Assembly: GCF_033118175.1 (NCBI RefSeq)
Contig: NC_083697.1
Coordinates: 23,782,001-23,846,000, forward strand
Direction: 5' to 3'
Length of the DNA stretch: 64,000 nt
Origin: Dama dama
Lineage: Eukaryota; Chordata; Mammalia; Artiodactyla; Cervidae
Shown: positions 31,241-42,399 of the stretch, one piece after another
How the letters are laid out: every line of letters starts with the position of its first letter
Numbering within the stretch: position 1 is the stretch's first letter
The notes under the pieces: model-generated
Database searches by the model: none
Told to the model about the DNA's origin: nothing
The model's input: only the letters and a program-made list of their open reading frames with translations
Translations under genes and position numbers: made by a program

Positions 31241-32519
31241 AGCTGCAGAGATTAGACCTATCTTCAGGCCAGAGTTAGCATCTAGGAGGCAAGGGAGGCT
31301 CCCAGGTGCAAAATTTAAGGAGGCATTTATTTTCAGGGGCATGCATATACATAGTGGGCCCCTAAGACTGGTGCCTCCTTAAGGCTTGCACCCTCAGTGT
31401 CTGGCTGGACCATTCAGCAGCACGTGCAATGCTGAAGACTCTAACGTGAGTAGGCAGCAAGTGACCCTAGGCCAGGGCTGGACAGAGGCCTGAGGATGAA
31501 GAGAACAGGCCAACCTGGTTGGGGAACACTTTCTGGAATTCAGCCTTTGGGGTGTCCTGCTGCCAATTCTGGACAAGTGAGCCTGAGACAGGTAAAGAGC
31601 GGGGGGTCCCACAAGGAGCTCTGGTGTGCTGCACTCGGCACACAGCAGTGACCTGTGTAGGCACTGGTCAATCACAGACAGTTCCGCTGACTTACCTGTC
31701 TAGGAATTCAGACAGTCGATTGCTGATATAAAAACAGCTCCACCTGTGTTAACTGAGCTTTGTTTCATCAACACTGTATTCATTTCAATCACATCTCAAC
31801 AAGACACAGGCTCCCACTATTTTCAGTGAAGAGAAACGACATGGTAATTCTGTTGATCCCATCTCTCTCTCTTTTTCCATTTGCCCGTCACCTCACCACT
31901 CACACTCTCCTCCGTCCCTCTTAGTTCCTCTCCCCATCCCCAACATAGCTTCCACGTGCCCTGGTGACCATGACAAAGCACGGAGGATGGTTTCATTTGT
32001 GGCCAAATTAAAAAGGCCTCTGCAGGTCCCACCAGAGCCCTGGCTGTGCACAAAGATGACAGATGCCCAAAGTGCAGACTATCTTCATACAGAAGTTTGA
32101 CCCTGGAACCCTGCTCCATTTCATCTTTCTTTTGTCTATTGCTTTGTCTGGACTTTTGTTCCCTTTTGCCTTGAAAAGTGCAATTATTCCACAGCGACTG
32201 ATTTCCCTGGTAGAGGATAGAAAGGCCGTTATTAATTTGTCCTTGCGTTAATATACTTCATTTCCTTTCATCTTTATTACCCATCTATATCTTCCTCAGA
32301 GGTCTTGTTTACATAAAACAGGACTCTTGGATGCAGAAAGTGCTTAATGAGTCTCAGCATAACCACTACAGAGCAAACACAGTACACTCACCCTTTATAA
32401 TTATGAATCATTTGACTGTATTAAAAAAACGTCTTCAGTAAATGGTGCCAGGCAGCTTCTTTCGAGATTTTTTTTTATTACTATAAAGATCAGCCATAAA
32501 CTAAATTATGAGCTTGGTC
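31241..32519. other. No recognisable gene or repeat
   Basis: No repeat family is recognised in about 1.3 kb. Open frames at 31394-31675 (minus) and 31823-32119 (minus) have no domain. Confidence 0.4.
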
Positions 32520-33030
32520 TATGACATGCTGGCATTAGAGCTCTAAGAGTGAGGGCATATATATTGAACTGTGCTCAGATTAAAGGCTTGAATAATTTGA
32601 TTCTTGTTACTCTCACAAGTCCCTCCTTTCCTCCCTTCTTCCCGTCCTTCCTCCTGTCTCCCTCCCTTCCTCCCTCCCTCCTTCGCTCCCTTCCTTCTTG
32701 TTTTAGCCATTTGCACACAGAGCACTACACAGGAGAAATAAGACTTCAGGGGCATCACCCCCCTCAAGCCTACATGCATCCTATTTAGTCACCAAAGGAG
32801 CTCTGCTTCAGCAAGTTTGGTATGAAAGCCTGAGTTGCCGCCCAGTGGATTTCCCTCTGAGACTGTATCATGAACAAAGAGCTGGGAACAAGTGGTTCGG
32901 TTTTAATAACTAATTATTGAGCTCCTACTATGCACCTTGAACAGCGCAGGCATTATTCAGGCCTGTAGTCTGAGCACAGTTCAATATATATATGCCCTCA
33001 CTCTTAGAGCTTTAATGCCAGAATGTCTTA
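32520..33030. repeat. Inverted duplication: two ~78-bp arms, 355-bp spacer
   Basis: Left arm 32520-32596 and right arm 32952-33030 are reverse complements over nearly their whole length. The best stretch, 32529-32587 versus 32961-33021, has only about four substitutions and one 2-bp difference in an AT run. The shared core reads 'ctaagagtgagggcatatat' then 'tgaactgtgctcag' on the left. The right arm is part of a reversed L2, so the left arm is a secondary inverted copy. The spacer carries a polypyrimidine tract. No TSD is visible at the outer ends. Confidence 0.9.
32620..32701 (+). repeat. Polypyrimidine tract (CCTT)n-like
   Basis: About 80 bp of nearly pure C/T with CCCTCC, TTCCTCCC and CCTTCC units. 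It explains the Gly/Glu/Lys/Arg-rich minus-strand frame at 32543-32779. Such tracts may form triplex DNA. Confidence 0.9.
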
Positions 33031-33265
33031 AGTGCTGATGAAAACCAGATGTGGGAGTAATTAATCCTGTCCTGATGTGGTGAGAAAACCTATGGAGTTT
33101 CAGAGATATTTGACCTGGGCTTTGAAGGATGACTAGGAGTTTGCTAGATAGATAAGGAGGAAGGTCACATTAGACAGAAGGTCCAAGATGATAAAGACAA
33201 GGAAACGTGAGAGCACACCCGGGTCTGGGATGGTTGATGTATAGGGATTCTTAAAAGGCATGACT
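32905..33265 (-). mobile_element. L2 LINE 3' fragment
   Basis: Reversed L2: 'ctaattattgagctcctact', 'atgcaccttgaacagcgcag', a 'tgccctcactcttagagctt' block equal to the canonical 'tgccctcatggagctt', then 'tttgacctgggctttgaagg' and 'atgactaggagtttgctag'. The stretch 32952-33030 is also the right arm of the inverted duplication. Confidence 0.65.
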
Positions 33266-33360
33266 GGATTGGAAGGTGAAACTGGGAATGAGTGACGGAT
33301 GGCTTGTGAAAGGACATACAGTTCACTGGGAAATTCAAAGGCAATAATGGGGACAATTCA

Positions 33361-33890
33361 TTCTTTCACAGACTTTTTTTCTGAATGCCTTTTACATAAA
33401 TGGCAGGGAACTAGGTGCTAGAGTGAAATAGAAAATGTGGCCCTTGCTCTTCGAGGGTTCACAATCTCCCTGAGAATACAGAGGCATGTAAGTAACCATA
33501 GCTCAAGGCAAAATGAGAACAAGGGAGCTACAGGAGATATAGAAAGAAAGCTAATGAGTGGGAGCAATGAATGCCGACTGGGAAAGCTTCAAGAAGGGTT
33601 GACTGGTGAGAAATATGTCTGGGGTACAAAGAATGATGTAAAACAAGGGCAAGAACATTCCAGGCAAAAGGAATGACCTGAACAAAATAAACAGTATGTG
33701 AGAGATCAGTCTGTATTTAGGAGAAGGTAGTGTATAGAGGCTGGCTTTGAGGAAGAACACAGTGATAGAAAGGTTGGGATGAGTTTAAGGGAGGCCTTGA
33801 ATGCGTTAACAAGAAGTCTAGGTTTTATCTAGTAGAAGATAGAGATCAATAGGTTACTTAATAGTGATGCCATATCAGAAGCATAGTCCA
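33361..33890 (-). mobile_element. L2 LINE 3' fragment, second copy
   Basis: Reversed L2: 'aactaggtgctagagtgaaa', 'gtggcccttgctcttcgag', 'gaacattccaggcaaaagga', 'atgacctgaacaaaataaac', 'ttgaatgcgttaacaagaag' and 'tctaggttttatctagtaga'. It restarts the element order after the copy at 32905-33265, so two separate insertions or a duplication occurred. Confidence 0.7.
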
Positions 33891-34528
33891 GGCAAATATA
33901 TTTCATCTTGAGAGAATACTCTTTCAATTTAGCAATGGCTGCCAAAGATATTGTCTTGGGAAGGATCCTGGGCTCAATGAGGAAGAAATGGATTCATTTA
34001 TCCATTCAGTTATATAACCAGCCTAAAGAGTACGCCGTCTTCTTGAATTGCAGAGAACCTCTGGGAAAACAATGGTTTAATTGTCTTTGGGCATATCTCC
34101 CTTTTATTCACCTCAATAAGCTCTCAGGAATAGTGGAGCAACATTCACCAGAGACTTTTATAAGAAAGAAATCCTACCCTAATCAACTCAACAGCAGAAC
34201 TGAGACATCATTAGTTCATAAGACTGGCCTAGTCCTTTGAAGTTCAAAAGTACCATAAACACACTACAAATTGTTATTAGGAACCAGGGGAAAGACATCT
34301 TTCCAGAACCCAACATAAAAGACCAACCAGTAGGTGTGAAGGTTCTCTAGGCAGCACTCCCTTCACCTCATTCACTACAAGTTCTCACGGCGCTGCTTTG
34401 CTGATGCCAGGGCAGCTCTGCTTCTCCTGACTCTGAACCACGGGGAAGGAGCAGGGTCCGCTGGCTTCAGAACACACTGGCATTACTTGACAGAGACCAA
34501 GAGAAAAACAATCCCGATCGGTTGGGAA
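33891..34528. other. No recognisable gene or repeat
   Basis: A 110-codon plus-strand frame at 33908-34240 begins at the edge of the L2 and has no known domain. I see no repeat family in the rest. Confidence 0.4.
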
Positions 34529-34735
34529 ACCTTGGGGCTCAGACGGTAAAGAATCTGCCTGCAATGGAGGAGACCCAGGTTCAATCCCTGGGTCATGAAG
34601 ATCCCCTGGAGAAGGGAATGGCAACCTACCCCAGTATTCTTGCCTGGAGAATTCCGTGGACAGAAGAGCCTGGCGGGCTACAGTCCATAAGGTGACAAAG
34701 AGTCAGACACGACTGAGCGACTAAACAGCCACAAC
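34529..34735 (+). mobile_element. Bov-tA SINE
   Basis: Well-preserved: 'ggggctcagacggtaaagaa', 'caggttcaatccctgggtca', 'ccccagtattcttgcctgga', 'gcctggcgggctacagtcc' and 'gagtcagacacgactgagc', followed by a CAACAACAA-type tail. Confidence 0.95.
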
Positions 34736-35349
34736 AACGGTAGAACCTAAAACCAGGACTTTGGGGATGATGCGTCAATGTTGGTTCATCAGTTGTGACA
34801 AAAATTCTGAGAAGGGGTTGGTCACTGGGTTCATTGGGCTCCCAAAGAGTCTAAGGCAGAAATAAGCCTCCTGCGGGAGGGCGTCTCCTCTCTCTCTCTC
34901 CTCCAGCAGGAAGACTTTCTTCCTCCATGTTCCCCTTTGTAAACCTCTCATGCCTCCTTTTTCACATAAAGCAATCTGACTATCTGACTTTGTCCCAGTC
35001 TATCTAAACTTGCATGCTTAATACTTTACACTGAGTTTGAGGAATTTGTTAGCAAATAAAAGATTCTCTGGTTATCAACATCCATCCTCCTTAAAAGCAG
35101 TGGGGATTATACATAACATTTTTTTTCCTGTCCTATGTTCAAATTAAATACTAGAGATTTATTATATGTCCAGAACAGAAACCAGATGATTTTACATTTC
35201 GCCAAATTCCAAAAAGAGTAATGTGGGATAACTGCAGTTGCATGACACCATCTTTCTAATTTTTTTCCAGGGATATTTGTGTGTGTGTGTGTGTGTCCTT
35301 TGTAAAAAAGGTACCTGGAAGCTGGTGGCTTGCCCATCCCTTCATTCAC
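34736..35349. other. No recognisable repeat except a short (GT)n
   Basis: Contains a nine-unit GT run at 35279-35296 and a CT run at 34889-34901. No gene seen. Confidence 0.45.
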
Positions 35350-35482
35350 TTCTGCCTCTAGCTGGAGCACCCCTTTCCCATCCTACTGGCCTTGTCCATC
35401 TGTCTGTTAAGTAACATCTCTTCTAGGAGATGTTTTTTAGCTAACCCTTCAGGTACCATCTCCTCTGTATGGACCCAACATT
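35350..35482 (+). mobile_element. L2 LINE 3' fragment
   Basis: 'ttaagtaacatctcttctag', 'gagatgttttttagctaacc' and 'ctgcctctagctggagcacc' resemble the forward L2 3' UTR 'aatgtcacctcctcagagag' region. Confidence 0.55.
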
Positions 35483-35491
35483 TATGTCCGT

Positions 35492-35702
35492 GTGTGCTCA
35501 GTTGCTATGTTGTGTCTGACTCTTGTGACTCCACAGATGGACTGTAGCCCATCAGGCTCCCCTGTCCATGGGATTTTCCAGGCAAGAATACTGGAGTGGG
35601 TTGCCATTTCCTCCTCCAGGGGATCTTCCCAACCCTGGAATTGAACCCATGTCTCCTGTATTACAGGCAGATTCTTTACCATTGAGCCACGGAGGAAGCC
35701 CC
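35492..35702 (-). mobile_element. Bov-tA SINE
   Basis: Reversed complete element: 'gttgtgtctgactcttgtga', 'atgggattttccaggcaaga', 'aaccctggaattgaaccca', ending with the head 'gagccacggaggaagccc'. The tail region repeats 'ctatgttgtgt'. Confidence 0.94.
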
Positions 35703-35739
35703 TAAATATGTATTATATCATATTATAATTGTTTGTTTA

Positions 35740-35990
35740 GTAATAATAGTTAAGACTTATTAAGTATCTACATGGTAGATACGTATATATGCCAGGCACT
35801 TTTTTCCCTCACCATCTCAACAGTGGTTAATTAAATATTTAACATGTGCCATGTTATAATAGGACTTTATAAACATGATACTCACAATAACCCTAATGAT
35901 ATTGCAGTCATCCCTAGTTCACAGATGAGGAATTTGTGACCCACAAAGGTTACATAATATTTCAAAGGTTACACAAATTTGCTCAGCTTA
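35740..35990 (-). mobile_element. MIR SINE
   Basis: Reversed MIR: 'tatatatgccaggcactttt', 'atactcacaataaccctaat', 'cagtcatccctagttcacag', 'atgaggaatttgtgacccac'. First of four MIR fragments within 1.5 kb. Confidence 0.7.
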
Positions 35991-36254
35991 ACTTTAAATT
36001 CCATCAACATCTAAAGTTTGAACATTAACTGAGTATTTTATGACATTTAGGAATTATTGTTAATGGTTCTTTTAGGTGTGATAATGCTATTATGATTAAA
36101 TTATTTTTTAAAGTTCTTATCTTTTAGTGATACATTCAAAAACATTTACTGGTTAAAAAAAAAAAAAATCAAAAAGTCAAGTCAGTAAGTCACATCAGTC
36201 CCAAAGGACTACCCCAGTGTACAACCTGAGGGTCACTGCAGCTTCGAAAGAACC

Positions 36255-36400
36255 AAACCCGTGGCCAGAGCAGGGTCTTTCTCTAACAAGCTTTGTGACC
36301 TTGGATGAGTCACTTCGCTCTTTCCTTTCATAGATGAAGGAGTAGGGCATAATGATTTCCAGGGCCCTGTTCAGCAGGCCGATTCTCAGACAAGGTGATG
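36255..36400 (+). mobile_element. MIR SINE fragment
   Basis: 'gctttgtgaccttggatgag' then 'tcacttcgctctttcctttc' and 'cataatgatttccagggccc' in forward MIR order. Confidence 0.65.
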
Positions 36401-36689
36401 ATTATCTACCTCTGGCTTCAGAACAGTTCCATAGTTAATGGTGGTTCTTTAATGAGCATAGACTGTAGTCAGATATGATCCAATCTGTCTGGGTTTAGAC
36501 ATAAACTTAATCAAGAAAATATTCTCTTATTAACCCTTTCTTAAAATTAAGTATTTCATAGATGTCTAATTTATAAAACCTTTAAAGAGAGTTGCTCTGG
36601 TTTAAATGAAAGCTGAGAATCCTCCCCCCCGCCCCCAAATGGCAACTTATGAAAACTCACTTATCTATACTGTCCAGAAAGTGTTTTGA
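36401..36689. other. No recognisable repeat
   Basis: AT-rich spacer between MIR fragments; a C-run at 36624-36638 is the only notable detail. Confidence 0.45.
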
Positions 36690-36895
36690 TGGTTTTTATT
36701 TATTTACTAACTCATTTAATTCTCATATCTGTATAAGATGGATACCATTGGAAGATGAGAACTCTGAGGCACAGACAGGTTAAGAAACTTGTCCCGTGTC
36801 ATAAATATAGGAAGTGCCTGAGGTGGGATTCAAACTGGGGGAGCCTGCTCCTAAATCTGTACTCATAGCTGCTACACTATATATGTCCCTCTCAA
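36690..36895 (-). mobile_element. MIR SINE, nearly full length
   Basis: Reversed MIR: 'ctcatttaattctcatatct', 'gaggcacagacaggttaaga', 'aacttgtcccgtgtcataaa', 'gggattcaaactggggga' and 'cctgctcctaaatctgtac'. Among the best-preserved MIRs here. Confidence 0.8.
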
Positions 36896-36904
36896 TGTGG
36901 CTAC

Positions 36905-37025
36905 ACATTTATTTTCCATTAAACTTTAGGCTCCTTGGAAAGGACAGGGGTATGTGACTTTGTATTCCTCTTGTTCATCCTACTCAAGCATAGGTGTTCA
37001 GTGAATGTGTGTAGAATGAATGAAA
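36905..37025 (+). mobile_element. L2 LINE 3' end
   Basis: 'actttaggctccttggaaag' with 'gacaggggtatgtgacttt' and the ending 'tgttcagtgaatgtgtgtag' then 'aatgaatgaa' is the forward L2 3' terminus. Confidence 0.7.
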
Positions 37026-37094
37026 TTTATTGGATAATTTTCAGAGGCTAAATCAAAGCTCATTAAATTTTATGGATATGAATGTATGGGAGAG

Positions 37095-37200
37095 ATCAAG
37101 CTAGGTTCTTTATTTTGAAGATGAAAAGTTAAGTGATTTGCCCGGGACCAGCTGGTTAGTAGTAGAACCAGAAGTGAGACCTAGGTCTCTTGACTAGTAA
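37095..37200 (-). mobile_element. MIR SINE fragment
   Basis: 'gaagatgaaaagttaagtga', 'tttgcccgggaccagctgg' and 'ttagtagtagaaccagaagt' follow reversed MIR. Confidence 0.65.
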
Positions 37201-38225
37201 ATCATTAAAAGAATCAAAATCATAAAGGGATTGGATTAACAAATGCTGATATCTTTTTCCTTGTTAAAGCTGTTCTTTTTCTAGTCACTGTCCTGGCCAT
37301 GACAGAGATGGTGAGGACCATAGGGTTGACTTTAGGGTTCTTTTGCACCCCAAATACCCTTATATGGCAACATCTGGCAACTACAAAGTGTCTACTTGCC
37401 AACATGATCACTTACAATATTGCCTGATTCCCTCAAGTTATCTCTCTCTCTCATAGCGCTTGAGTTAGGAGACTACAAACTAGAGCCTCAGCCCCATTTC
37501 AGACCCCAAAACAAACAGGATATAATTAAAGAGTCCTAATTCCATATTCAGATGGCTTCAGTCAATATGTATGTCTAGTCCTTTTCTAACCCGGTTCTTT
37601 CTTTTATTTAGAGACCAAACCCTCACATATAACCCAATTCTGACTGGACTCTTGTTCTTTCCTTATTGGGCCTAAGATACAGGCTGGATAGTTGGCTTCT
37701 GTAAAATGCAGGACAAGAAACCCCTGGCTCACATTCTCCCACTGCCCACCCCTCCACGTCAGCAGACATCACTAATTATCATAGTAGCCTTTCTTCCCAA
37801 GCCTGGAGGCGGCTTCAGGATCGTTCTCCAGGAAGCCCCTGCCCTCACGAGGAAACCTATTTGCCACAAGCTTTATTCCTTTAAGGGTCTGTCATTTGCT
37901 TCATTCTGGTTTCTCCCCCCTGAAGGAACACGTGTTCTATCCATTCCACGGGTCTTGCTGCCTGTCAGATGACATTCCTGATGTGGAGCACCACCTGCAT
38001 TCCTGAGATCCATCTCTGCAGAAGACGCAGACTGTCCGCCCTTCCCTGAAGGAGTGGTTTAGCAGAGATCATTTGGGGTCAAAGCCAGAGGAGAACGTAT
38101 ACCTCACTCAGAATTCAGTGAACGTTAGAGATGTGTGTGCAGTACGGGAAGGATAAAAAGAAAAATGTATTATAAGGCCAGAGAAAGAAACTGAGGAAAC
38201 CCAAAAGCAGAAATTGGCGGTAGCA
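37201..38225. other. No recognisable gene or repeat
   Basis: About 1 kb without a recognised repeat. An 88-codon plus-strand frame at 37706-37972 is Pro- and Leu-rich and shows no domain. Confidence 0.4.
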
Positions 38226-38372
38226 TAGATCCCTGGGTTGGGGAGATCCTCTGGAATAGGAAATGGCAACCCACTCCAGTATTCTTCCCTGAGAAATCCC
38301 ATGGACAGAGCAACCTGGTGGGCTGCAGTCCATGAGGTCGCGATGAGTAGGACAGCACTGAGTGACTAACAC
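38226..38372 (+). mobile_element. Bov-tA SINE, 5'-truncated
   Basis: Starts inside the head at 'agatccctgggttgggg', continues with 'ggcaacccactccagtattc', 'cccatggacagagcaacctg' and ends 'acagcactgagtgactaac'. The first ~65 bp (A-box region) are missing. Confidence 0.92.
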
Positions 38373-38842
38373 TTTTTTCACTATACAGACAAAGGGAATT
38401 GGAAAGCAGAGGAGACAAGACTATGATGTAACAGATCAAGTAAGTGGGTGTGTGGTGAGTGGGAGTTACATAATCCATCACATTTCTCTTCTTATTGCCA
38501 GGAAGTTCAAGTCAAATTCACTATTTGATAACAATAACAGTAATAGCTCTCATAACTAGACTTTCTGTGCTCAGCTCTCATTAGAGGCTTAAATTTTTTG
38601 TTTTCTTTTGAAAACTATGAGGTATGTCTAACTACACACACAATATATACGTATTAATTTCTGCATTTTCATTTACAGTAAGAAAAGATCAGTCCCATTT
38701 GAAAATCCTAGCTGAAAGCCCACAGGACCTTAGATCTCCATCTGGAAAGGGAAATACAAAAGTAACAAGAAATGAAAGACTAAAAATTTTCTGTTGATCC
38801 TCCTCTCTCAGTAAAGCTCAACGAGTCTTTCTGTGTATGTCT
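38373..38842. other. No recognisable gene or repeat
   Basis: AT-rich spacer between two Bov-tA copies of opposite orientation. Confidence 0.45.
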
Positions 38843-39044
38843 GTGTGTGCTCAGTCATGTCTGACTCTTTGTGACCCTATGGACTATAGCCTGCCAGGCT
38901 CCTCTGTCCATGGGATTTTCCAGGCAAGAATACTGGAGTGGGTTGCTATTCCCTTCTCTAGGGGTCTTTCTGATCCTGGAATCGAACCCGGGTCTCCTGC
39001 AGCAGCGGGCAGATTCTTTACCACTGAGCCATCTGGGAAGCCCC
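38843..39044 (-). mobile_element. Bov-tA SINE
   Basis: Reversed complete element: 'cagtcatgtctgactctttg', 'atgggattttccaggcaaga', 'ctggaatcgaacccgggtct' and head 'gagccatctgggaagcccc'. A 'cagcagcggg' insertion alters the anticodon-side arm of the head. Confidence 0.95.
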
Positions 39045-39284
39045 CAGCAACTCTCTACTGGTATTAAGTATGTGTTGAGCTCTGAATTGGATGCTGGAAG
39101 GACACAAAATTGAAAAAGTGACCCATGTCCTTTGGAAGATTATCTTCTTAAGAATACTGACTGTACAGAAATATAATAGTTTATTTTTAAAAATCTGAGT
39201 CATAATGGATATGTGGTATGGGTGAGAGGTAAGCCTCTGTTGTCTTAAAGTATTGATATGTAGTTGTTGCCTGTCACAGAGCAA

Positions 39285-39487
39285 CCCTAACCCAGTGATT
39301 CTCAGAGTGGGGGTGGGGCAGTCCAGACCAGCAGCATCTGTATCACCTAAGCATCTGTTAGGAATGCTAGTTCTCAGGCCCCACTCCATACACACTGAAT
39401 CAGAAACTCTGGAGGTGGGGCCCAGGGACCTGTGTTGTATCAAGCACTCCAGGTGATTCTCGTGTGTTAAAGTTTGAGAAACTCCAG
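39285..39487 (-). mobile_element. MER5A (hAT-Charlie MITE)
   Basis: Reversed MER5A: 'accagcagcatctgtatcac', 'ctgaatcagaaactctggag', 'gtggggcccagggacctgtg', 'aggtgattctcgtgtgttaa' and terminal 'agtttgagaaactcc'. Non-autonomous, no transposase. It underlies part of a chance 181-codon minus-strand frame. Confidence 0.92.
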
Positions 39488-39824
39488 CTACAATAATCTT
39501 TGCCGTGGATATGCCACACTTCCCCCTCTTTATCCTCCCACAGTGTAAGACCTGGTCGTGCAACCTTATATACCCCCGCGGAATGGAATTAGTAATGAAG
39601 CCACCTTACCCAAGTTCTAAACTAATAGTTCCCTTTACAAAAGTTTAGACTCAAATATTTAAGCCAGAGGCCTTGTTTAAAAATGGTATCTACTCAAGTG
39701 AAGCTGGCCTATGCACTCTGAAAGAGGTGAATTCCAAGAACACAGTTACTGATAATTTCCTATGTTTTTAGTTGATCCACCATCTCCCAACCCCTCCACC
39801 CTTGCAAAAAAAACCATTAAGAAG
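39488..39824. other. No recognisable gene or repeat
   Basis: Spacer with nothing that I can name. Confidence 0.45.
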
Positions 39825-39970
39825 ACAAAATTTATCATTCCCAAATTACAGGGGAAAACACAGAAGCTAAGAACAGAGAAGCAACTTTCCTAAGATCCCA
39901 TGGTTTGTGAAGGGTAGAGTCAAATTTGAACCCAAATCTGTATGACCCAAGAGCCTGTGCACTTTCTCAC
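39825..39970 (-). mobile_element. MIR SINE fragment
   Basis: 'ttcccaaattacaggggaaa', 'aagcaactttcctaagatcc', 'agtcaaatttgaacccaaat' and 'cccaagagcctgtgcactt' are a diverged reversed MIR. Confidence 0.65.
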
Positions 39971-40505
39971 TCACTTTTGTTAAAGGAATGAGCTGTTTTC
40001 TGGGAGTGCTTGAGAACACAAAGACCCAACAGTAAGTCTACCCCACTATCACATTACCAACCCTGCCACCAATTTGCTGGGCATCATTTCATCATTATGC
40101 CTTTAACAGTTTTTTTTTTTTTTTTAAATGAGAGATTTTACTACTTACCACCCACTTGCCAGTAAGCTGGAATAAATTGAGGTATGTAAAAGTGTTAGAG
40201 AACTAAGGATGAAAAGTGTTATAAATAGTATGATTACAAGAAGCAATAAACTATCTAAAGAATTTAAGGTGCAAGTTGAAACATAAACTGAAATTATACC
40301 TCATAAATATAAAAGAACCCACGGCATTCAGTTCTTTGAATTCTAATAGTAAAATGCTTAACTTAAATTTTACATTAACAGGGCACCCAAATAGCCACTT
40401 CAGGAAGACATAATTTGAGAAGGATAATCATCAGGAATACTTTTTTAAATAGTGGCTAATCTGATATGTAACTTGAACGTTTTTTAGAAAAAATTCTAGT
40501 AATGA
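39971..40505. other. No recognisable repeat; T-run
   Basis: A 17-bp T-run lies at 40110-40126. Otherwise AT-rich sequence without a named repeat or gene. Confidence 0.4.
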
Positions 40506-40612
40506 AATTTAACAGTTTACTAAATACCAGAGACAGTTTCTACAGTCTTTACATTACTGACTTATTTTACTCTTCATGACAATCCTATGAAGTAAGTCAT
40601 ACTGACACCCTC
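40506..40612 (-). mobile_element. MIR SINE fragment
   Basis: 'actaaataccagagacagtt', 'cttattttactcttcatgac' and 'aatcctatgaagtaagtcat' are reversed MIR 3' sequence, truncated where the L1 starts. Confidence 0.6.
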
Positions 40613-40618
40613 TATTTT

Positions 40619-41345
40619 GGAAAAAAGGAACCCTCCTACACTGTTAGTTAGAACGTAAATTGTTGCAGCCACTGGGGAGAGCAGTATGGAAGTTCCTTAA
40701 AAACAGAGCTACCACATGATCCTGTAATCCCACTCCTGGGCATATATCTGGAGAAAATCATAATTCGAAAAGACGCATGCAGCCCAACATTCACTGCAGC
40801 GCTATTCACAATGGCCAAGACATGGAAGCAACCTAAATGTCCATCGACAGAGGAATGGGTAAAGACATAGTATATTTACATAACGGAATATTATTCGTTA
40901 TATACTGAAATAATGCTATTTGCAGAAACATGGATGGACCTAGAGATCGTCATACCGAGTGAAGCGAGTCAGACAGAGTATCATATGATATCAGTTACAT
41001 GTGGAGTCCCCCCAAATTATATAGATGAACTTACATACAAAATATAAATAAATCCGCAGACACAGAAAACAAACTTATGACTACCCAATGGGAAAGAAGG
41101 GGGTGCGATAAATCAGGAGTGTGGGATTAACAGATATACACTATTATATATAAAATAGATAACCAACAAGGACCTACTGTATAACACAGGGAAATTTACT
41201 CAATAGTCTATAATAACCTATATGGGAAAAGAATCTGAAAAAAGAATAGATACATGTATATATATATAACTGAATCACTTTGTTGTACACTTGGAACTAA
41301 CACACTGTAAATCAATTATACTCCAATAAAAGTAAATAAATATGT
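40619..41345 (+). mobile_element. Cetartiodactyl/L1MA-type L1 3' end
   Basis: Forward L1 from the end of ORF2 ('gaaccctcctacactgttag', 'atcctgtaatcccactcctg', 'gcagcgctattcacaatgg', 'aacctaaatgtccatcgac') into the 3' UTR ('ggacctactgtataacacag', 'ctttgttgtacacttggaac', 'caattatactccaataaaag') and an A-rich tail. Many stops; no frame over 60 codons survives. The piece at 61955-62160 is the same UTR type. Confidence 0.93.
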
Positions 41346-41509
41346 AAAATAAGACAAATAAAAAAATGAATCTAGGCAATCTGACTCCACAGTGTATGTG
41401 TTAACTGCAATGTTATTTACTACTAGTTGTATGTTAATAAATGACAGTTTTTAAAATCTCTTCCTCTCTTCCCATTACCCTGTTCTTTCTTCTTTTTTTA
41501 TTGTCATAA

Positions 41510-41737
41510 TCTCTGGCTGGGGAGCTTCTCTGACGGCTCATGTGGTAAAGAATCCTGCAATGCAGGAGACACAGATTTGATCCCTGGGTTGGGAAGATCC
41601 CCGGGGAGAGGAAATGGCAACCCACTCCAGCATTCTTGCCTGGGGAACCCCACACACAGAGGAGCCTGGTGGGCTACCGTCCATAGGGTCGAAAAGAATC
41701 GGACACGACTGAGCATGCACACACGAGTCTCTGGCTG
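41510..41737 (+). mobile_element. Bov-tA SINE with perfect TSD
   Basis: Element body 41520-41727 with 'tcatgtggtaaagaatcctg', 'gatttgatccctgggttggg', 'actccagcattcttgcctgg' and 'atcggacacgactgagc'. Flanked by the identical 10-bp repeat tctctggctg at 41510-41519 and 41728-41737. Confidence 0.95.
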
Positions 41738-42334
41738 AGCTCATTACTCAGAACTCCAGCAGTAGGTCAGTGACGACTGCAATAAACTACAACAGAACAA
41801 AACACCACCGCAATGACCACAATGACCACAGCCTTTGTAGTCTTCTAAATGAAGCCATCTAGACAAGGATGTTCTTTAAGCAGGTTCTTGTCAAGGAACC
41901 TCAAAAGAAGCAGGGAGCATTTTGCCCTGACAATTAGTATAACAAAAGGAACCCTGGGTACATACAGAGACAGCAATTCTTTGTACTCAGTGATAACCCT
42001 TGCTCTTCTCAACCTCATGTGCTTCCTCTCTCTGGCAAGTTTCGCTCAGTTTCTCTTATCTAAAAACCCTGCCCCAAATTGATGCCTGCCAGATAACTTT
42101 CTCAGTGAAATCCCGTTTCATTTTAGCGTTGGTCAAATTCTTAAAAATCAACCAAGTTGATTCCACGAAACCCTGAGAACAAGCAATGTGCCCAGCGCAA
42201 CTCACTGGGCCAGGGCACACACAGCACCGCTCTGAACCCTAGACCTGCCCCTGGGGTCTGGCTTTGGGGAAATGCCCCTGAGTCAGAACAGGACTTGGGA
42301 ACATGGGCTCTGCTCTCCAACAGACCCTCCCTAC
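41738..42334. other. No recognisable gene or repeat
   Basis: Frames of 76-80 codons occur on both strands at 41849-42387 without domain evidence. Confidence 0.4.
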
Positions 42335-42395
42335 TGCCAGTCCCAGTTTTACCACTTGCTAGATCTGTGACCTTGAGAATCATTTAATCAGGTAT
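42335..42395 (+). mobile_element. MIR SINE core fragment
   Basis: 'tttaccacttgctagatctg' and 'tgaccttgagaatcatttaa' are the conserved MIR core. Confidence 0.6.
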
Positions 42396-42399
42396 TACT

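Noticed and set aside
34529..34600. tRNA gene-like heads of the SINEs
   Set aside because: The A-box and B-box-like sequences belong to Bov-tA and CHR SINE heads. None folds as an intact tRNA with the surrounding sequence.
39018..39563. 181-codon minus-strand frame
   Set aside because: It runs through a MER5A transposon and into the edge of a Bov-tA SINE. Both are non-coding, and the product shows no known domain.
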